DNA of 64,000 nt from Myxococcus qinghaiensis (GTDB taxonomy: Bacteria > Myxococcota > Myxococcia > Myxococcales > Myxococcaceae). Each line of letters starts with the position of its first letter. The stretch's first letter is position 1. Below, piece after piece: positions 1 through 6,613 of the stretch. The stretch is from NCBI RefSeq assembly GCF_024198215.1, contig NZ_JAKCFA010000019.1:124001-188000 (forward strand). The letters run 5' to 3'. The position numbers and the translations under genes are program-made. Below the pieces are notes generated by a model. That model worked only from the letters and a program-made list of their open reading frames with translations, had not been told where the DNA came from and did no database searches.

Positions 1-1346
1 AGGGCCGCGAGCCCGTGGGCCCCACCATCAGCGGCATCATCGACGAGCGCGGGACGTCCCGGCAGGAGGACGGCATGGTCATCGAGAACGGCGCCATGCC
101 GGGCGCGTTCGGAAGGCCGATGCTGGGTCTGCTCGCGGCCGCGGCGGCGGTGGCCGGGGACGACACGGACGAGGGGTTGAGGGACAAGCTGGAGGAACTG
201 GCGCGAGTGGCGGAAAGCGCGGTGCGCGGGCCGTACCACGGGGCCATGCGCAACACGCAGACCTTCCTCGTCATGTCCCACGACGCAGGCACCGGTGAGC
301 TGCGGCTGGAGGGCGACAGGGTGCGGGTGAGCTGGCCTGACGTGGGCACGCAGCCGGAGCTGGAGCGGGTGGACCGGCGACTGCGCGAGGCCACCGCGGC
401 CCTGGGGGGGACTTTCGTTCGCAACCCGCTGTGGAATCGGCTCACCGGCCATGAGGTCCTCTGCACGCATCCGCTCGGTGGCTGCGTCATGGCCGAGGAC
501 GCCAGCGCGGGGGTCGTGGACCACGAGGGACGTGTCTTCTCCCGCGAGGCAGGCACCGAGGTGCACGACGGGCTCTATGTCAGCGACGGCTCGGTGATTC
601 CGAGACCGCTGGGGACCAATCCCCTGTTCACCCTCTCCGCCGTGGCCGAGCGCTGTGTCGCGCTGATGGCGAAGCGGCACGGGTGGAACATCGACTACAC
701 GCCCGCGACGGAGGAACTGGAGGCGGGAGCTGGGGCGCCGGTGGGCGTGCGCTTCACCGAGACGATGTACGGCTCCATCTCGGGCGCGGTGGATGAGAAC
801 GCGCTCGTCGCGGGAGACCCGAAGCGCATCGATGCGACCCACCTGCGCTTCGTCCTCACGGTGGAGACGGATGACCTGGAGCGCACGCTGGAGGACCCGC
901 TGCATCCCCTGGGCCTCTCTGGCGTGGTGGAGGCCTTGTCGTTGTCCCCTCGGCCCCTCACGGTGGAGCGAGGTGAACTCCACCTGATGACCCGCGAAGC
1001 GGCGCGACCGGGCGGGCGGCGGATGCACTACCAGCTTCCCCTGGTGGCGGAGTCGGGCGAGCGCTTCTTCCTCGACGGCTACAAGGACGTCCACGACGAC
1101 GCGGGCTTCGACCTCTGGGTGGACACCACGCGGCTGCTCGTGTCCGTGCATCGAGGGAGTGACGCCTCGGGGCCCTGCATCGCGCGAGGGCTGCTGCGGT
1201 TGAACGCGAAGGACTTCGCCGTGCAGCTCTCCACGCTGCGCGTGCCGAGCGCTCGGGATACGCAGCGACGGTTGTCGGCGCTGCTGCGCTTCGGGCGGTT
1301 CTTCTTTGGCGCGCTGTACGACACCTACGTGCGAAAAGCCGCGTAG
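1..1346 (+). CDS. GMC-family oxidoreductase, C-terminal part (5' end outside window)
   Basis: This is the C-terminal part of a flavin-dependent GMC (glucose-methanol-choline / cholesterol oxidase-like) oxidoreductase; the frame is open to the left edge, so the true start lies upstream. The GMC C-terminal domain is recognisable from the run containing HPLGGCVM followed by GLYVSDGSVIPRPLGTNP and LFTLSAVAER, the region that contributes the active-site His/Asn pair and closes the FAD site. After it come about 210 residues, beginning GVRFTETMYGSISG, that do not belong to the GMC fold. A similar extra segment occurs in GMC proteins fused to hydrolase-like regions, but here the protein simply ends. 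Substrate unknown; a sterol or other hydrophobic alcohol is a family-based guess. Confidence 0.8.
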   Translation, partial: GREPVGPTISGIIDERGTSRQEDGMVIENGAMPGAFGRPMLGLLAAAAAVAGDDTDEGLRDKLEELARVAESAVRGPYHGAMRNTQTFLVMSHDAGTGELRLEGDRVRVSWPDVGTQPELERVDRRLREATAALGGTFVRNPLWNRLTGHEVLCTHPLGGCVMAEDASAGVVDHEGRVFSREAGTEVHDGLYVSDGSVIPRPLGTNPLFTLSAVAERCVALMAKRHGWNIDYTPATEELEAGAGAPVGVRFTETMYGSISGAVDENALVAGDPKRIDATHLRFVLTVETDDLERTLEDPLHPLGLSGVVEALSLSPRPLTVERGELHLMTREAARPGGRRMHYQLPLVAESGERFFLDGYKDVHDDAGFDLWVDTTRLLVSVHRGSDASGPCIARGLLRLNAKDFAVQLSTLRVPSARDTQRRLSALLRFGRFFFGALYDTYVRKAA

Positions 1347-1450
1347 CGGGCGGGGAGGCGGCGGCCCGTCCTCCGTGCAGGTCGAGTGGTGCTCCTCCCG
1401 GGCGCCGTGGGCAACCTGATGCCCACGAAGGCACATCGGGAGGACAGGTC

Positions 1451-1948
1451 ATGGCGGACAAGCGGGAGCAAGAGGGCCGGCGGGCTTCACCAGAAGGCGC
1501 GCGCGGCGAGCTGCCCATCGAGGCCCGGCGTGCCCGGCGAAGCGCCGCGCACGCGAGCCAGACCTACCGGGCCTTCATCAAGCACCTGTGCGAGCGCGGT
1601 GGCATGTCGCCCGCAGTGGCGGAGCAGGCCGCCGTGTCGGTGCTCTGCGCGGTGGAGCAGCGCATCAACAGCGAAGAGACAGAGGACCTGGAGGCGCAGC
1701 TCCCCACCAAACTGACGGAGCTGCTGCACCGGTGCGAGCGCCACGAGGACGAGCTGCCGGGCGGCTTCGGACGTGAGGAACTGCTCAAGCGTGTGGGAGA
1801 GGACCTGGCGCTCAACCCGGACGCTGTGGCGCCCGTGGTTCGCGCGGTCCTCAACGCCGTGAGAGATCAAATCAGCGAAGGCGAAGCCGAGGACGTCATG
1901 GACCAGCTCCCCGAGGACCTCAAGGAGCTGTGGCGTCACCCGAGCTGA
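1451..1948 (+). CDS. DUF2267-type protein
   Basis: A 165-residue soluble protein. After a basic, Ala/Arg-rich N-terminus of about 35 residues it contains two consecutive copies of a helical module: YRAFIKHLCERGG ... VLCAVEQRIN ... LEAQLPTKL and GREELLKRVGEDL ... VLNAVRDQIS ... VMDQLPEDLKELW. The pattern (helix, then 'AV..I..GE.EDL..QLP..L..LW') is that of the DUF2267 family, whose biochemical role is unknown. The start ATG follows a GGGAGGACAG purine stretch. It converges with the gene at 1957-2328, leaving only 8 bp between stops, and stands alone on its strand, so context does not suggest a job. Confidence 0.75.
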   Translation: MADKREQEGRRASPEGARGELPIEARRARRSAAHASQTYRAFIKHLCERGGMSPAVAEQAAVSVLCAVEQRINSEETEDLEAQLPTKLTELLHRCERHEDELPGGFGREELLKRVGEDLALNPDAVAPVVRAVLNAVRDQISEGEAEDVMDQLPEDLKELWRHPS

Positions 1949-1956
1949 GCGGAGCC

Positions 1957-2328
1957 CTACGCGCGAGCCATGGGCGAGTGAGTCATTCCCGAGACTTCGC
2001 GCAGGGGCTCGGCCCACCAGGGCTCGTCGGAGACCCAGACGTCGCGGCCCTCGACGCGGGCGACCATGCCGCCGGGGGCCACGACGGAGAAGCGCGGTGC
2101 GCGACCGAGCGCCTCCGTCAACGCCGCCATCGTCGTCTCATCCTCGGTGGAGAAGCCGAGCGGGCCCTCGGGGTGGCTGTGCGCCACCTCCACCAGCTCA
2201 TGACGCCAGTACCAGATGGCCTCCCACCGCGTGCGGGAGTCAGGCAACAGGGCGGGACTGTCGGAGGTCTCGCACCACAGCACCTCCTCGTCCTGACCGA
2301 TGAGCAGACACACCTCTTGCATCGACAT
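1957..2328 (-). CDS. JAMM/JAB-motif metallopeptidase-like protein
   Basis: A 123-residue protein with a complete JAMM signature: HSHP followed by seven residues and then STED (H-x-H-x7-S-x2-D), with a candidate upstream Glu in the WEAIWYWRHELVE segment. JAMM proteins are zinc isopeptidases or peptidases (Rpn11, RadC and bacterial JAB families); the zinc-binding His-x-His and Asp are present, so it is probably catalytic. I chose the ATG at 2328 because an AGAGGAGGAG ribosome site sits just upstream; a GTG 18 bp earlier is possible. It is the last gene of the minus-strand set that starts near 6334, downstream of the 339-residue protein (2348) and the vWA protein. No ubiquitin-like or E1/E2-like gene is visible nearby, so the target is unknown. 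Confidence 0.65.
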   Translation of the reverse strand: MSMQEVCLLIGQDEEVLWCETSDSPALLPDSRTRWEAIWYWRHELVEVAHSHPEGPLGFSTEDETTMAALTEALGRAPRFSVVAPGGMVARVEGRDVWVSDEPWWAEPLREVSGMTHSPMARA

Positions 2329-2347
2329 GACTCCTCCTCTCCGCACG

Positions 2348-3367
2348 TCACCCGTGCCGGGTGATGACCAGGACGTCCGTCTCGATGGCCTCGCGGATGA
2401 CCGAGGGCAGGCTCTCCAGCGTCACCTCGCTGTCCGCGCCCGCCAGACACACGCCCGCGTCCAACACCTGGAGCGTGCCCGCATCGACGACGGAGATGAA
2501 GCGCTCCCCCATGAAGGCGAACGTCACCTCCAGTTGATTTCCCGCCATCCTTCGATGGTTCAGCAACCGCGCCCCCGCGCCCTGGATCGCGACCTCCGCG
2601 CGCGAGTGGTCGCCCACCGGCGCCCCCCGCCCATGTCGAGCCCCCGCGCCGTCAAGGTGGCGCCGAGCCCTCTCCGCGAGCTCCATGGCACGTGCCCGCG
2701 CTGCCTCCGCTGTCTGCGCCGCCTGTGCCTGCACGCTCGCCGCGAGCAGCCTCGCCGCGTGCGCGCGCTGATGGGCCTCTCGCTCCGCCACCAGGTCCCG
2801 CAGACAGGACTCCGCCTCGGCCCGGCCCTGCTCGGCCACCCGCAGCACCCGGCCTCGCGTCTCCGCTGGTGCGAAGCGGATGCCCAGCGTCCGCGACGCC
2901 GACCCCAAGAGTGCGTAGCCATAGGCCGCCCGCAGCGGCGCGCTCACGCCCTTCACGGTGGAGAGTGGCTGCCCCTCCTCCAAGGCACGGCGTGCCTGGT
3001 CCTCGGCCTCGCCCTCGAAGTCCACCCCGTCGAACAGCAGCGAGCCGTCATGCCAGCGCCGGGCACTCACGGGCGCGAGCACGGCGGGCTCTTCCTCCGG
3101 CATCAACTCCAGAGGCTCGGCCACCGCGCCCTCGCGCACCAGCCGCGAGCCCCAGATGTGGCCGCGCACGCGCGGCAGCCTGTCCAGCCCTTCTGGACTG
3201 GCCGGCTCGCGCGCCGTGGCCTCCCGCCCCTTCACCTCGAAGCGCCACCACCCCGGGGCCACGGGGGAGGTGACACGGAGGCGGCGCGAAGCGGTGTCCA
3301 CGGTGCCGCCGCCCAGATACGGCAGCACCGCCGACTCCACCTTCCCGAGGAACTTCCGGTAGTCCAC
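2348..3367 (-). CDS. Unknown protein with central coiled coil, linked to vWA and JAMM genes
   Basis: I do not recognise a named family. The 339-residue protein (GTG start) has three visible parts. Residues 1-125 are beta-rich with conserved-looking WWRFEVKGR and GHIWGSRLVREG. Residues about 160-235 are strongly alpha-helical and Ala/Glu/Arg/Gln-rich, like a coiled coil. The last 65 residues form a compact domain containing LEVTFAFMGERFISVVDA and ending VLVITRHG. No signal peptide or membrane segment is present. It lies 29 bp downstream of the vWA gene and about 20 bp upstream of the JAMM gene, so the three are probably co-expressed. The helical middle suggests a multimerising scaffold, but that is inference only. 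Confidence 0.6.
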   Translation of the reverse strand: MDYRKFLGKVESAVLPYLGGGTVDTASRRLRVTSPVAPGWWRFEVKGREATAREPASPEGLDRLPRVRGHIWGSRLVREGAVAEPLELMPEEEPAVLAPVSARRWHDGSLLFDGVDFEGEAEDQARRALEEGQPLSTVKGVSAPLRAAYGYALLGSASRTLGIRFAPAETRGRVLRVAEQGRAEAESCLRDLVAEREAHQRAHAARLLAASVQAQAAQTAEAARARAMELAERARRHLDGAGARHGRGAPVGDHSRAEVAIQGAGARLLNHRRMAGNQLEVTFAFMGERFISVVDAGTLQVLDAGVCLAGADSEVTLESLPSVIREAIETDVLVITRHG

Positions 3368-3396
3368 GCCGCCTCCTTGTCACCATGACTTCAGGT

Positions 3397-5163
3397 TCAC
3401 GCCACCTTCAACAGCGGCGTGCGCATCACCCGCTCCACCCAGCCGGACTGGCTGGCACCGGGCTGCGTCGGCGCATCCAGCAGCGCCTTGAGCACCCGGG
3501 GGACCTGGTACGGGTCCGCGAACTGGTCCACGTTCACCTCGCTGAAGGGCACCTTCATGAAGCTCGAGCACGTGCGGACCGTGTTGCCACGGGCCCCCGC
3601 CACGCTCACCAGCAACGCCAGCGCCGCCACCGTGTAGCCGCAGTCGCGGAACGCCCGGGCGAACTGGTCGCCCGCCTCGCCTGCCTCGTCACCCACCACG
3701 ATGACCACCAGCTTTGCCCCCTCCGGCACCTTCACGCCGTCGCGGTGCAGGGCGTGCACCCCGGCCGCGTGAGTCGTGCCACCCGACGCCTTGAGCCGCT
3801 CGAGCATGTGCTGCACCGCCGTGCGGTTGGCGGCCTTCGGCTTGAGGACGGTGCCCATCGTGTCGAACGCCGCGATGTGCAGCTTCTCCACCGGGAAGCC
3901 CGCGAGGATGCGCGCCAGCGCCTCCTTCGAGTTCTCGATGGCGCCCTCCATGGAGCCCGACTTGTCGATGAGGAACATCACCCTCACGTCGGTCTCCGAC
4001 GTCGCCTCCGCCACCGCCTGTCGTGCCGCGTTGTCGCTCGCCTCCTCCAGCTTCTGGCGCAGCACGTCGCTGCGCACGTTCTTCGCGATGTTCAGCGCGC
4101 GCTGGTCCGTCGCCGTCTGGACGGCCAGCTCCCAGCGCCCGCGCACGGAGGGCTCCGCCAACAGCCCCAGCTCCTCGAGCGTCGGCGTCATCAGGCGCAG
4201 GTCACGGTCCGATAACGAAGGCAGCAGCGCCGCCATGATGGCCGGAGTCATGCCCAGGTCCTTCGGCAGCCGGCCCACCACCTCCTTGTAGGAGAGGCGC
4301 TCCAGTTCGATCCACTCGCAGATCTCCGCCTCCGACAACCCGTCGAAGCGCTGGCTCTTGACCAACGTCAGCCCGCTCAGGCCCACCGTGCGGTGCCCGC
4401 CCTCGGCCTGCTTCTGCTTCCAGCCGAGCACCTCGAAGAAGCCCTGCGCGCGCGGCTTGTACCCCGCCTTGCGCGCCAGCTTCTTCAGCGTCTCCTTGTA
4501 GCCCGCCTTCACCAGGCCCTGGAGCATCGGCAGGTTGGCCTCACGCGCCGCCAGCCACCGGGACGCCACGCGCTTCCAGCGGCCCATGGGCGCCTTGCGG
4601 GACGCAGGGTCACCGAAGCCCGCCTCGCGGTTGAGGCGCGCGATGTCCGGCAGCTCGAGCAGCTCCGCCACTCGCAGCACCGCCTTGGGCGTGAGCATGC
4701 GCGTGGACTTGCGCTCGTAGTGCAGCACCATGGCCTCGCCGATGGCCCGCCAGTCGTCGTCGTGGAACGCCACCTTCCCGTCCTCGCCGACCACGGGCTG
4801 GCCCGCGTGCTCCTGCACCAGCATGAGCGCGCACGTGGCCACCTTCAGGTCACGCCAGTCCGTCTGCGTCAGCGCGTACGACGCGAAGTGCGCCATCAGC
4901 TCCGAGTTGAGCCGGTGGATTTCCAGGAGCTGCCGGTAGAGCTTCACCGCCGCCGGCACGAAGAGGCCCGCCTTCACCGGCTTGCCCACCGCGCGCTGCG
5001 CAGGCGTGGCGTGCGCCGCGGCCACCCACGTGCCGCCCACGTCCAGTCCCGGCCGGTTGTGCCACAGGTGCGCGGAGCCACTGAGCACCAAATCCAACAG
5101 GCGCTCGGCGGGGCCACGCTGCGTCTCGGGCAGCAGCGGGGTGTTCTGCGTCGTGGTCGTCAT
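3397..5163 (-). CDS. Ro60/TROVE-like helical protein with C-terminal vWA domain
   Basis: A 588-residue protein: about 390 residues of alpha-helical repeats, then a von Willebrand A domain (about 395-560). The metal-ion site is intact: D400-K-S-G-S (FLIDKSGSM), Thr near 464 (GGTTHAAG) and Asp 492 (VVGDE). Helical-repeat ring plus C-terminal vWA is the architecture of Ro60 (TROVE) RNA-binding proteins. The segment around residues 295-350, with LPSLSDRDLRLMTPTLEELGLL, resembles the last TROVE repeats, but I cannot prove homology by eye. Ro60 proteins bind Y RNAs and misfolded RNA. Here a permuted tRNA-like RNA with a Y-RNA-style end stem lies directly upstream (5324-5456, same strand), with a 160-nt leader between. 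Downstream genes are the 339-residue and JAMM proteins. Alternative: a generic vWA/MoxR-type protein; no AAA partner is nearby. Confidence is high for vWA, moderate for TROVE. Confidence 0.7.
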   Translation of the reverse strand: MTTTTQNTPLLPETQRGPAERLLDLVLSGSAHLWHNRPGLDVGGTWVAAAHATPAQRAVGKPVKAGLFVPAAVKLYRQLLEIHRLNSELMAHFASYALTQTDWRDLKVATCALMLVQEHAGQPVVGEDGKVAFHDDDWRAIGEAMVLHYERKSTRMLTPKAVLRVAELLELPDIARLNREAGFGDPASRKAPMGRWKRVASRWLAAREANLPMLQGLVKAGYKETLKKLARKAGYKPRAQGFFEVLGWKQKQAEGGHRTVGLSGLTLVKSQRFDGLSEAEICEWIELERLSYKEVVGRLPKDLGMTPAIMAALLPSLSDRDLRLMTPTLEELGLLAEPSVRGRWELAVQTATDQRALNIAKNVRSDVLRQKLEEASDNAARQAVAEATSETDVRVMFLIDKSGSMEGAIENSKEALARILAGFPVEKLHIAAFDTMGTVLKPKAANRTAVQHMLERLKASGGTTHAAGVHALHRDGVKVPEGAKLVVIVVGDEAGEAGDQFARAFRDCGYTVAALALLVSVAGARGNTVRTCSSFMKVPFSEVNVDQFADPYQVPRVLKALLDAPTQPGASQSGWVERVMRTPLLKVA

Positions 5164-5323
5164 GGGGTGCCACCTTTCGGGACGTGCGGCGGGTCAGGCG
5201 CGGGGCGGACCCCAGGCGCCCAGGGGCGTGAGGGGAGTGCACCGCGCGTGGAACGCACGGGGGCCTTTCGTGCTCAAGGCACGGCCACCCGCGCGAAGCT
5301 GGGATGAGAGGGAAAGAGAGGGT

Positions 5324-5456
5324 GCGCCCGAGTGACGAGGCCTGTGTTGCTGGATTGAGTGTCCAGTGTTCTGCCAGTTGAACTACGAGGCCTGACGGCC
5401 TCGGCGGGACTCGAACCCGCACCTCTCAGGCGTGTCTGGCCCCGTCGGCCGGGCGC
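5324..5456 (-). ncRNA. Circularly permuted tRNA-like RNA 1 (Y-RNA-like)
   Basis: Minus-strand RNA, about 133 nt, read from 5456 down. End stem: GCGCCCG (5456-5450) pairs with 5330-5324; internal loop GCC (5449-5447) opposes ACT (5333-5331); then GACGGGGCC (5446-5438) pairs with 5342-5334 over nine positions. The head contains all arms of a tRNA in permuted order: T-arm 5420-5404 (5-bp stem, loop TTCGAGT), 3' acceptor strand CGAGGCC 5403-5397, loop GTCA 5396-5393, 5' acceptor strand GGCCTCG 5392-5386 (7 perfect pairs), TA at positions 8-9, D-arm 5383-5368 (4 bp, loop with GG), one A, and anticodon-like arm 5366-5350 (CTGGA/TCCAG, loop CACTCAA). G18G19 and the T-loop are preserved, so a normal elbow should form. 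There is no CCA end. It sits between the phosphatase gene and the vWA gene and is probably co-transcribed with them. Confidence 0.85.
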
Positions 5457-5472
5457 GAAATGTTGTCGGTGC

Positions 5473-6180
5473 TCAGGAGAAGACGGACACGTCGCCGTGG
5501 ATGGGGAAGCGCGCCACGTCCTTGCCAGCCCGCGAGGATTGCCGGGACGGCACGGAGACAATCTCCCACGTGGGCAGCACCACCGCCGTCAGTGAGCGGC
5601 CATACACGCAGCCGGTGTCGATACCCACCGCGTGCTCGGTGACGAGCGGTTGGTCGAACACGGTGTGTCCGAAGATGACCCGCTCCGGCCCCTTCCAGTG
5701 ATGGGTCCAGAACGTCCAGCCCTCCGGTGCCTTGGACGGCCAGTAGCTCTTCTTGCCGGGCGGCTGGATGCACTGGGCATGCAGCAGGTGGTAGGGGTCC
5801 TGCTTCTCGACGGGAAGGTCGGGCAGCATGCCGGCGTGCACGACGAGGGCGTTGTGCTCGGGCAGGCGGATGTAGTGGGGCAGCCCCGCCATCCAGTCGT
5901 AGTGCGTGGCGTCGAGGGCCTGGCGCGTCGCCAGGTGGTCCGGCAGCAGGCGGTCAGCCGCGCGGTGGCGCTGCTGGAGGTGCTTCTCCTCGTGGTTGCC
6001 GAGGATGGCCTCGTGCCGCATCGCCAGCTCCACGCAATCGCGGGGCTTGGGGCCCCGGTCCACCAGGTCACCCGCGAAGATGACGCGGTCGCTGGCCGTG
6101 GCCCCCACCTTGGCGAGCAGCTCCAGGGCCTCGTCGTGGCAGCCATGGAGGTCTCCGATGACGATGGTGCGGGGGGACAT
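5473..6180 (-). CDS. Calcineurin-like metallophosphatase (PrpE/Pnkp-phosphatase type)
   Basis: A 235-residue soluble phosphoesterase with the full metallophosphatase motif set: GDLHGCH (D-x-H), GDLVDRGPKP, GNHEEK, VHAG and FGHTVF, supplying two metal ions for phosphoester hydrolysis. The closest recognisable types are ApaH/PrpE nucleoside-tetraphosphatases and the phosphatase module of bacterial Pnkp RNA-repair enzymes. The latter remove 3'-phosphates or 2',3'-cyclic phosphates; which activity applies cannot be decided here. Its start ATG lies 27 nt after the 3' end of permuted RNA 2 (6207), with GAAGGAA as ribosome site, so that RNA forms most of its 5' leader. Permuted RNA 1 begins 17 nt after its stop. 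Being sandwiched between two tRNA-like RNAs argues for an RNA-end-healing role, by inference. Confidence 0.82.
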   Translation of the reverse strand: MSPRTIVIGDLHGCHDEALELLAKVGATASDRVIFAGDLVDRGPKPRDCVELAMRHEAILGNHEEKHLQQRHRAADRLLPDHLATRQALDATHYDWMAGLPHYIRLPEHNALVVHAGMLPDLPVEKQDPYHLLHAQCIQPPGKKSYWPSKAPEGWTFWTHHWKGPERVIFGHTVFDQPLVTEHAVGIDTGCVYGRSLTAVVLPTWEIVSVPSRQSSRAGKDVARFPIHGDVSVFS

Positions 6181-6206
6181 GATGCGGTTCCTTCAAAAGA
6201 GAGGGT

Positions 6207-6334
6207 GAGCGCCCGAGTCGAGAGGCCGGTGGGCTGATTTTCGAGTTCAGTGCCGGACCGCCCGGCGTCATCCACCCGGAGGTGGGTGCGTGGAGTCGAA
6301 CCACTGCGTGTAGGGCCTCTCGGGCCGGGCGCTC
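6207..6334 (-). ncRNA. Circularly permuted tRNA-like RNA 2 (Y-RNA-like, CGA anticodon loop)
   Basis: Minus-strand RNA, about 128 nt. End stem: GAGCGCCCG (6334-6326) pairs perfectly with 6215-6207; GCC (6325-6323) faces ACT (6218-6216); CGAGAGGCC (6322-6314) pairs perfectly with 6227-6219. The inner helix differs from RNA 1 yet stays fully paired, which is compensatory change. Head: T-arm 6307-6288 (loop TTCGACT, one bulged A in the stem), 3' acceptor strand 6287-6281, loop TCCG 6280-6277, 5' acceptor strand GGTGGAT 6276-6270 (one A-C mismatch), D-arm 6266-6252 (5 bp, loop GCGGT), and anticodon-like arm 6250-6234 with loop CTCGAAA: U33 followed by CGA, a serine anticodon, although the closing pair is A-A. 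After the stem the strand continues CACCCTCTCTTT, shared with RNA 1, then the phosphatase ribosome site and ATG. The linker after the inner stem carries ACACGC, shared with the other two. Confidence 0.8.
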
Positions 6335-6369
6335 GAAAGCGATGCGGCCAGGGACGCGACCTTCCCTGG

Positions 6370-6434
6370 TTCCTGACGGGGGAAAATTCCCGCTCCCCCG
6401 CCCGCATTTCCTGGGGGATAGTTTGTCAGGAAAT
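6370..6434. promoter_or_regulatory. Inverted-repeat cluster upstream of the permuted-RNA operon
   Basis: Between permuted RNA 2 and the divergent sigma-factor gene there is a perfect 8-bp inverted repeat, ATTTCCTG (6406-6413) and CAGGAAAT (6427-6434), separated by 13 nt. A third related copy, TTCCTGAC, occurs at 6370-6377 and matches the reverse complement of GTCAGGAA at 6425-6432. A short GGGAA-AA-TTCCC repeat lies between them (near 6381-6392). The spacing suits a dimeric activator or repressor controlling the minus-strand operon, the sigma gene, or both. No convincing sigma-70 or sigma-54 promoter could be fixed by eye. The rest of 6335-6613 shows nothing else I recognise. Confidence 0.4.
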
Positions 6435-6613
6435 CGGCGCGTCGAGGGTCGGGCCTCCTCGGGTGCTCCGTCTGTCCGGTCGTCCGGGTAGCCGGGGTCC
6501 CCTGCTCCACTCGGAGGCTGCCTGCGGATGCCAACGTGGTACCTTGCCGCGCCACATCCCTGTAACCCCATCTCCCGGGGTGGTTCTCCGGGCACAGCCC
6601 TCAGGTCCTTCCG

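Noticed and set aside
5350-5420. An ordinary tRNA gene suggested by the TTCGAGTC T-loop and D-arm
   Set aside because: The 3' half comes before the 5' half on the strand carrying the T-loop, and the opposite strand has no T-loop, so a standard cloverleaf cannot form. The same holds at 6234-6307 and 14056-14128.
6207-6334. A T-box or other riboswitch leader for the phosphatase gene
   Set aside because: No T-box antiterminator or specifier layout is visible, and two further copies have the same structure without that leader position.
6335-6350. A sigma-54 promoter for the permuted-RNA operon, expected by analogy with RtcR-controlled rtc operons
   Set aside because: A TGGC is present but the GG-to-GC spacing does not match the -24/-12 rule.
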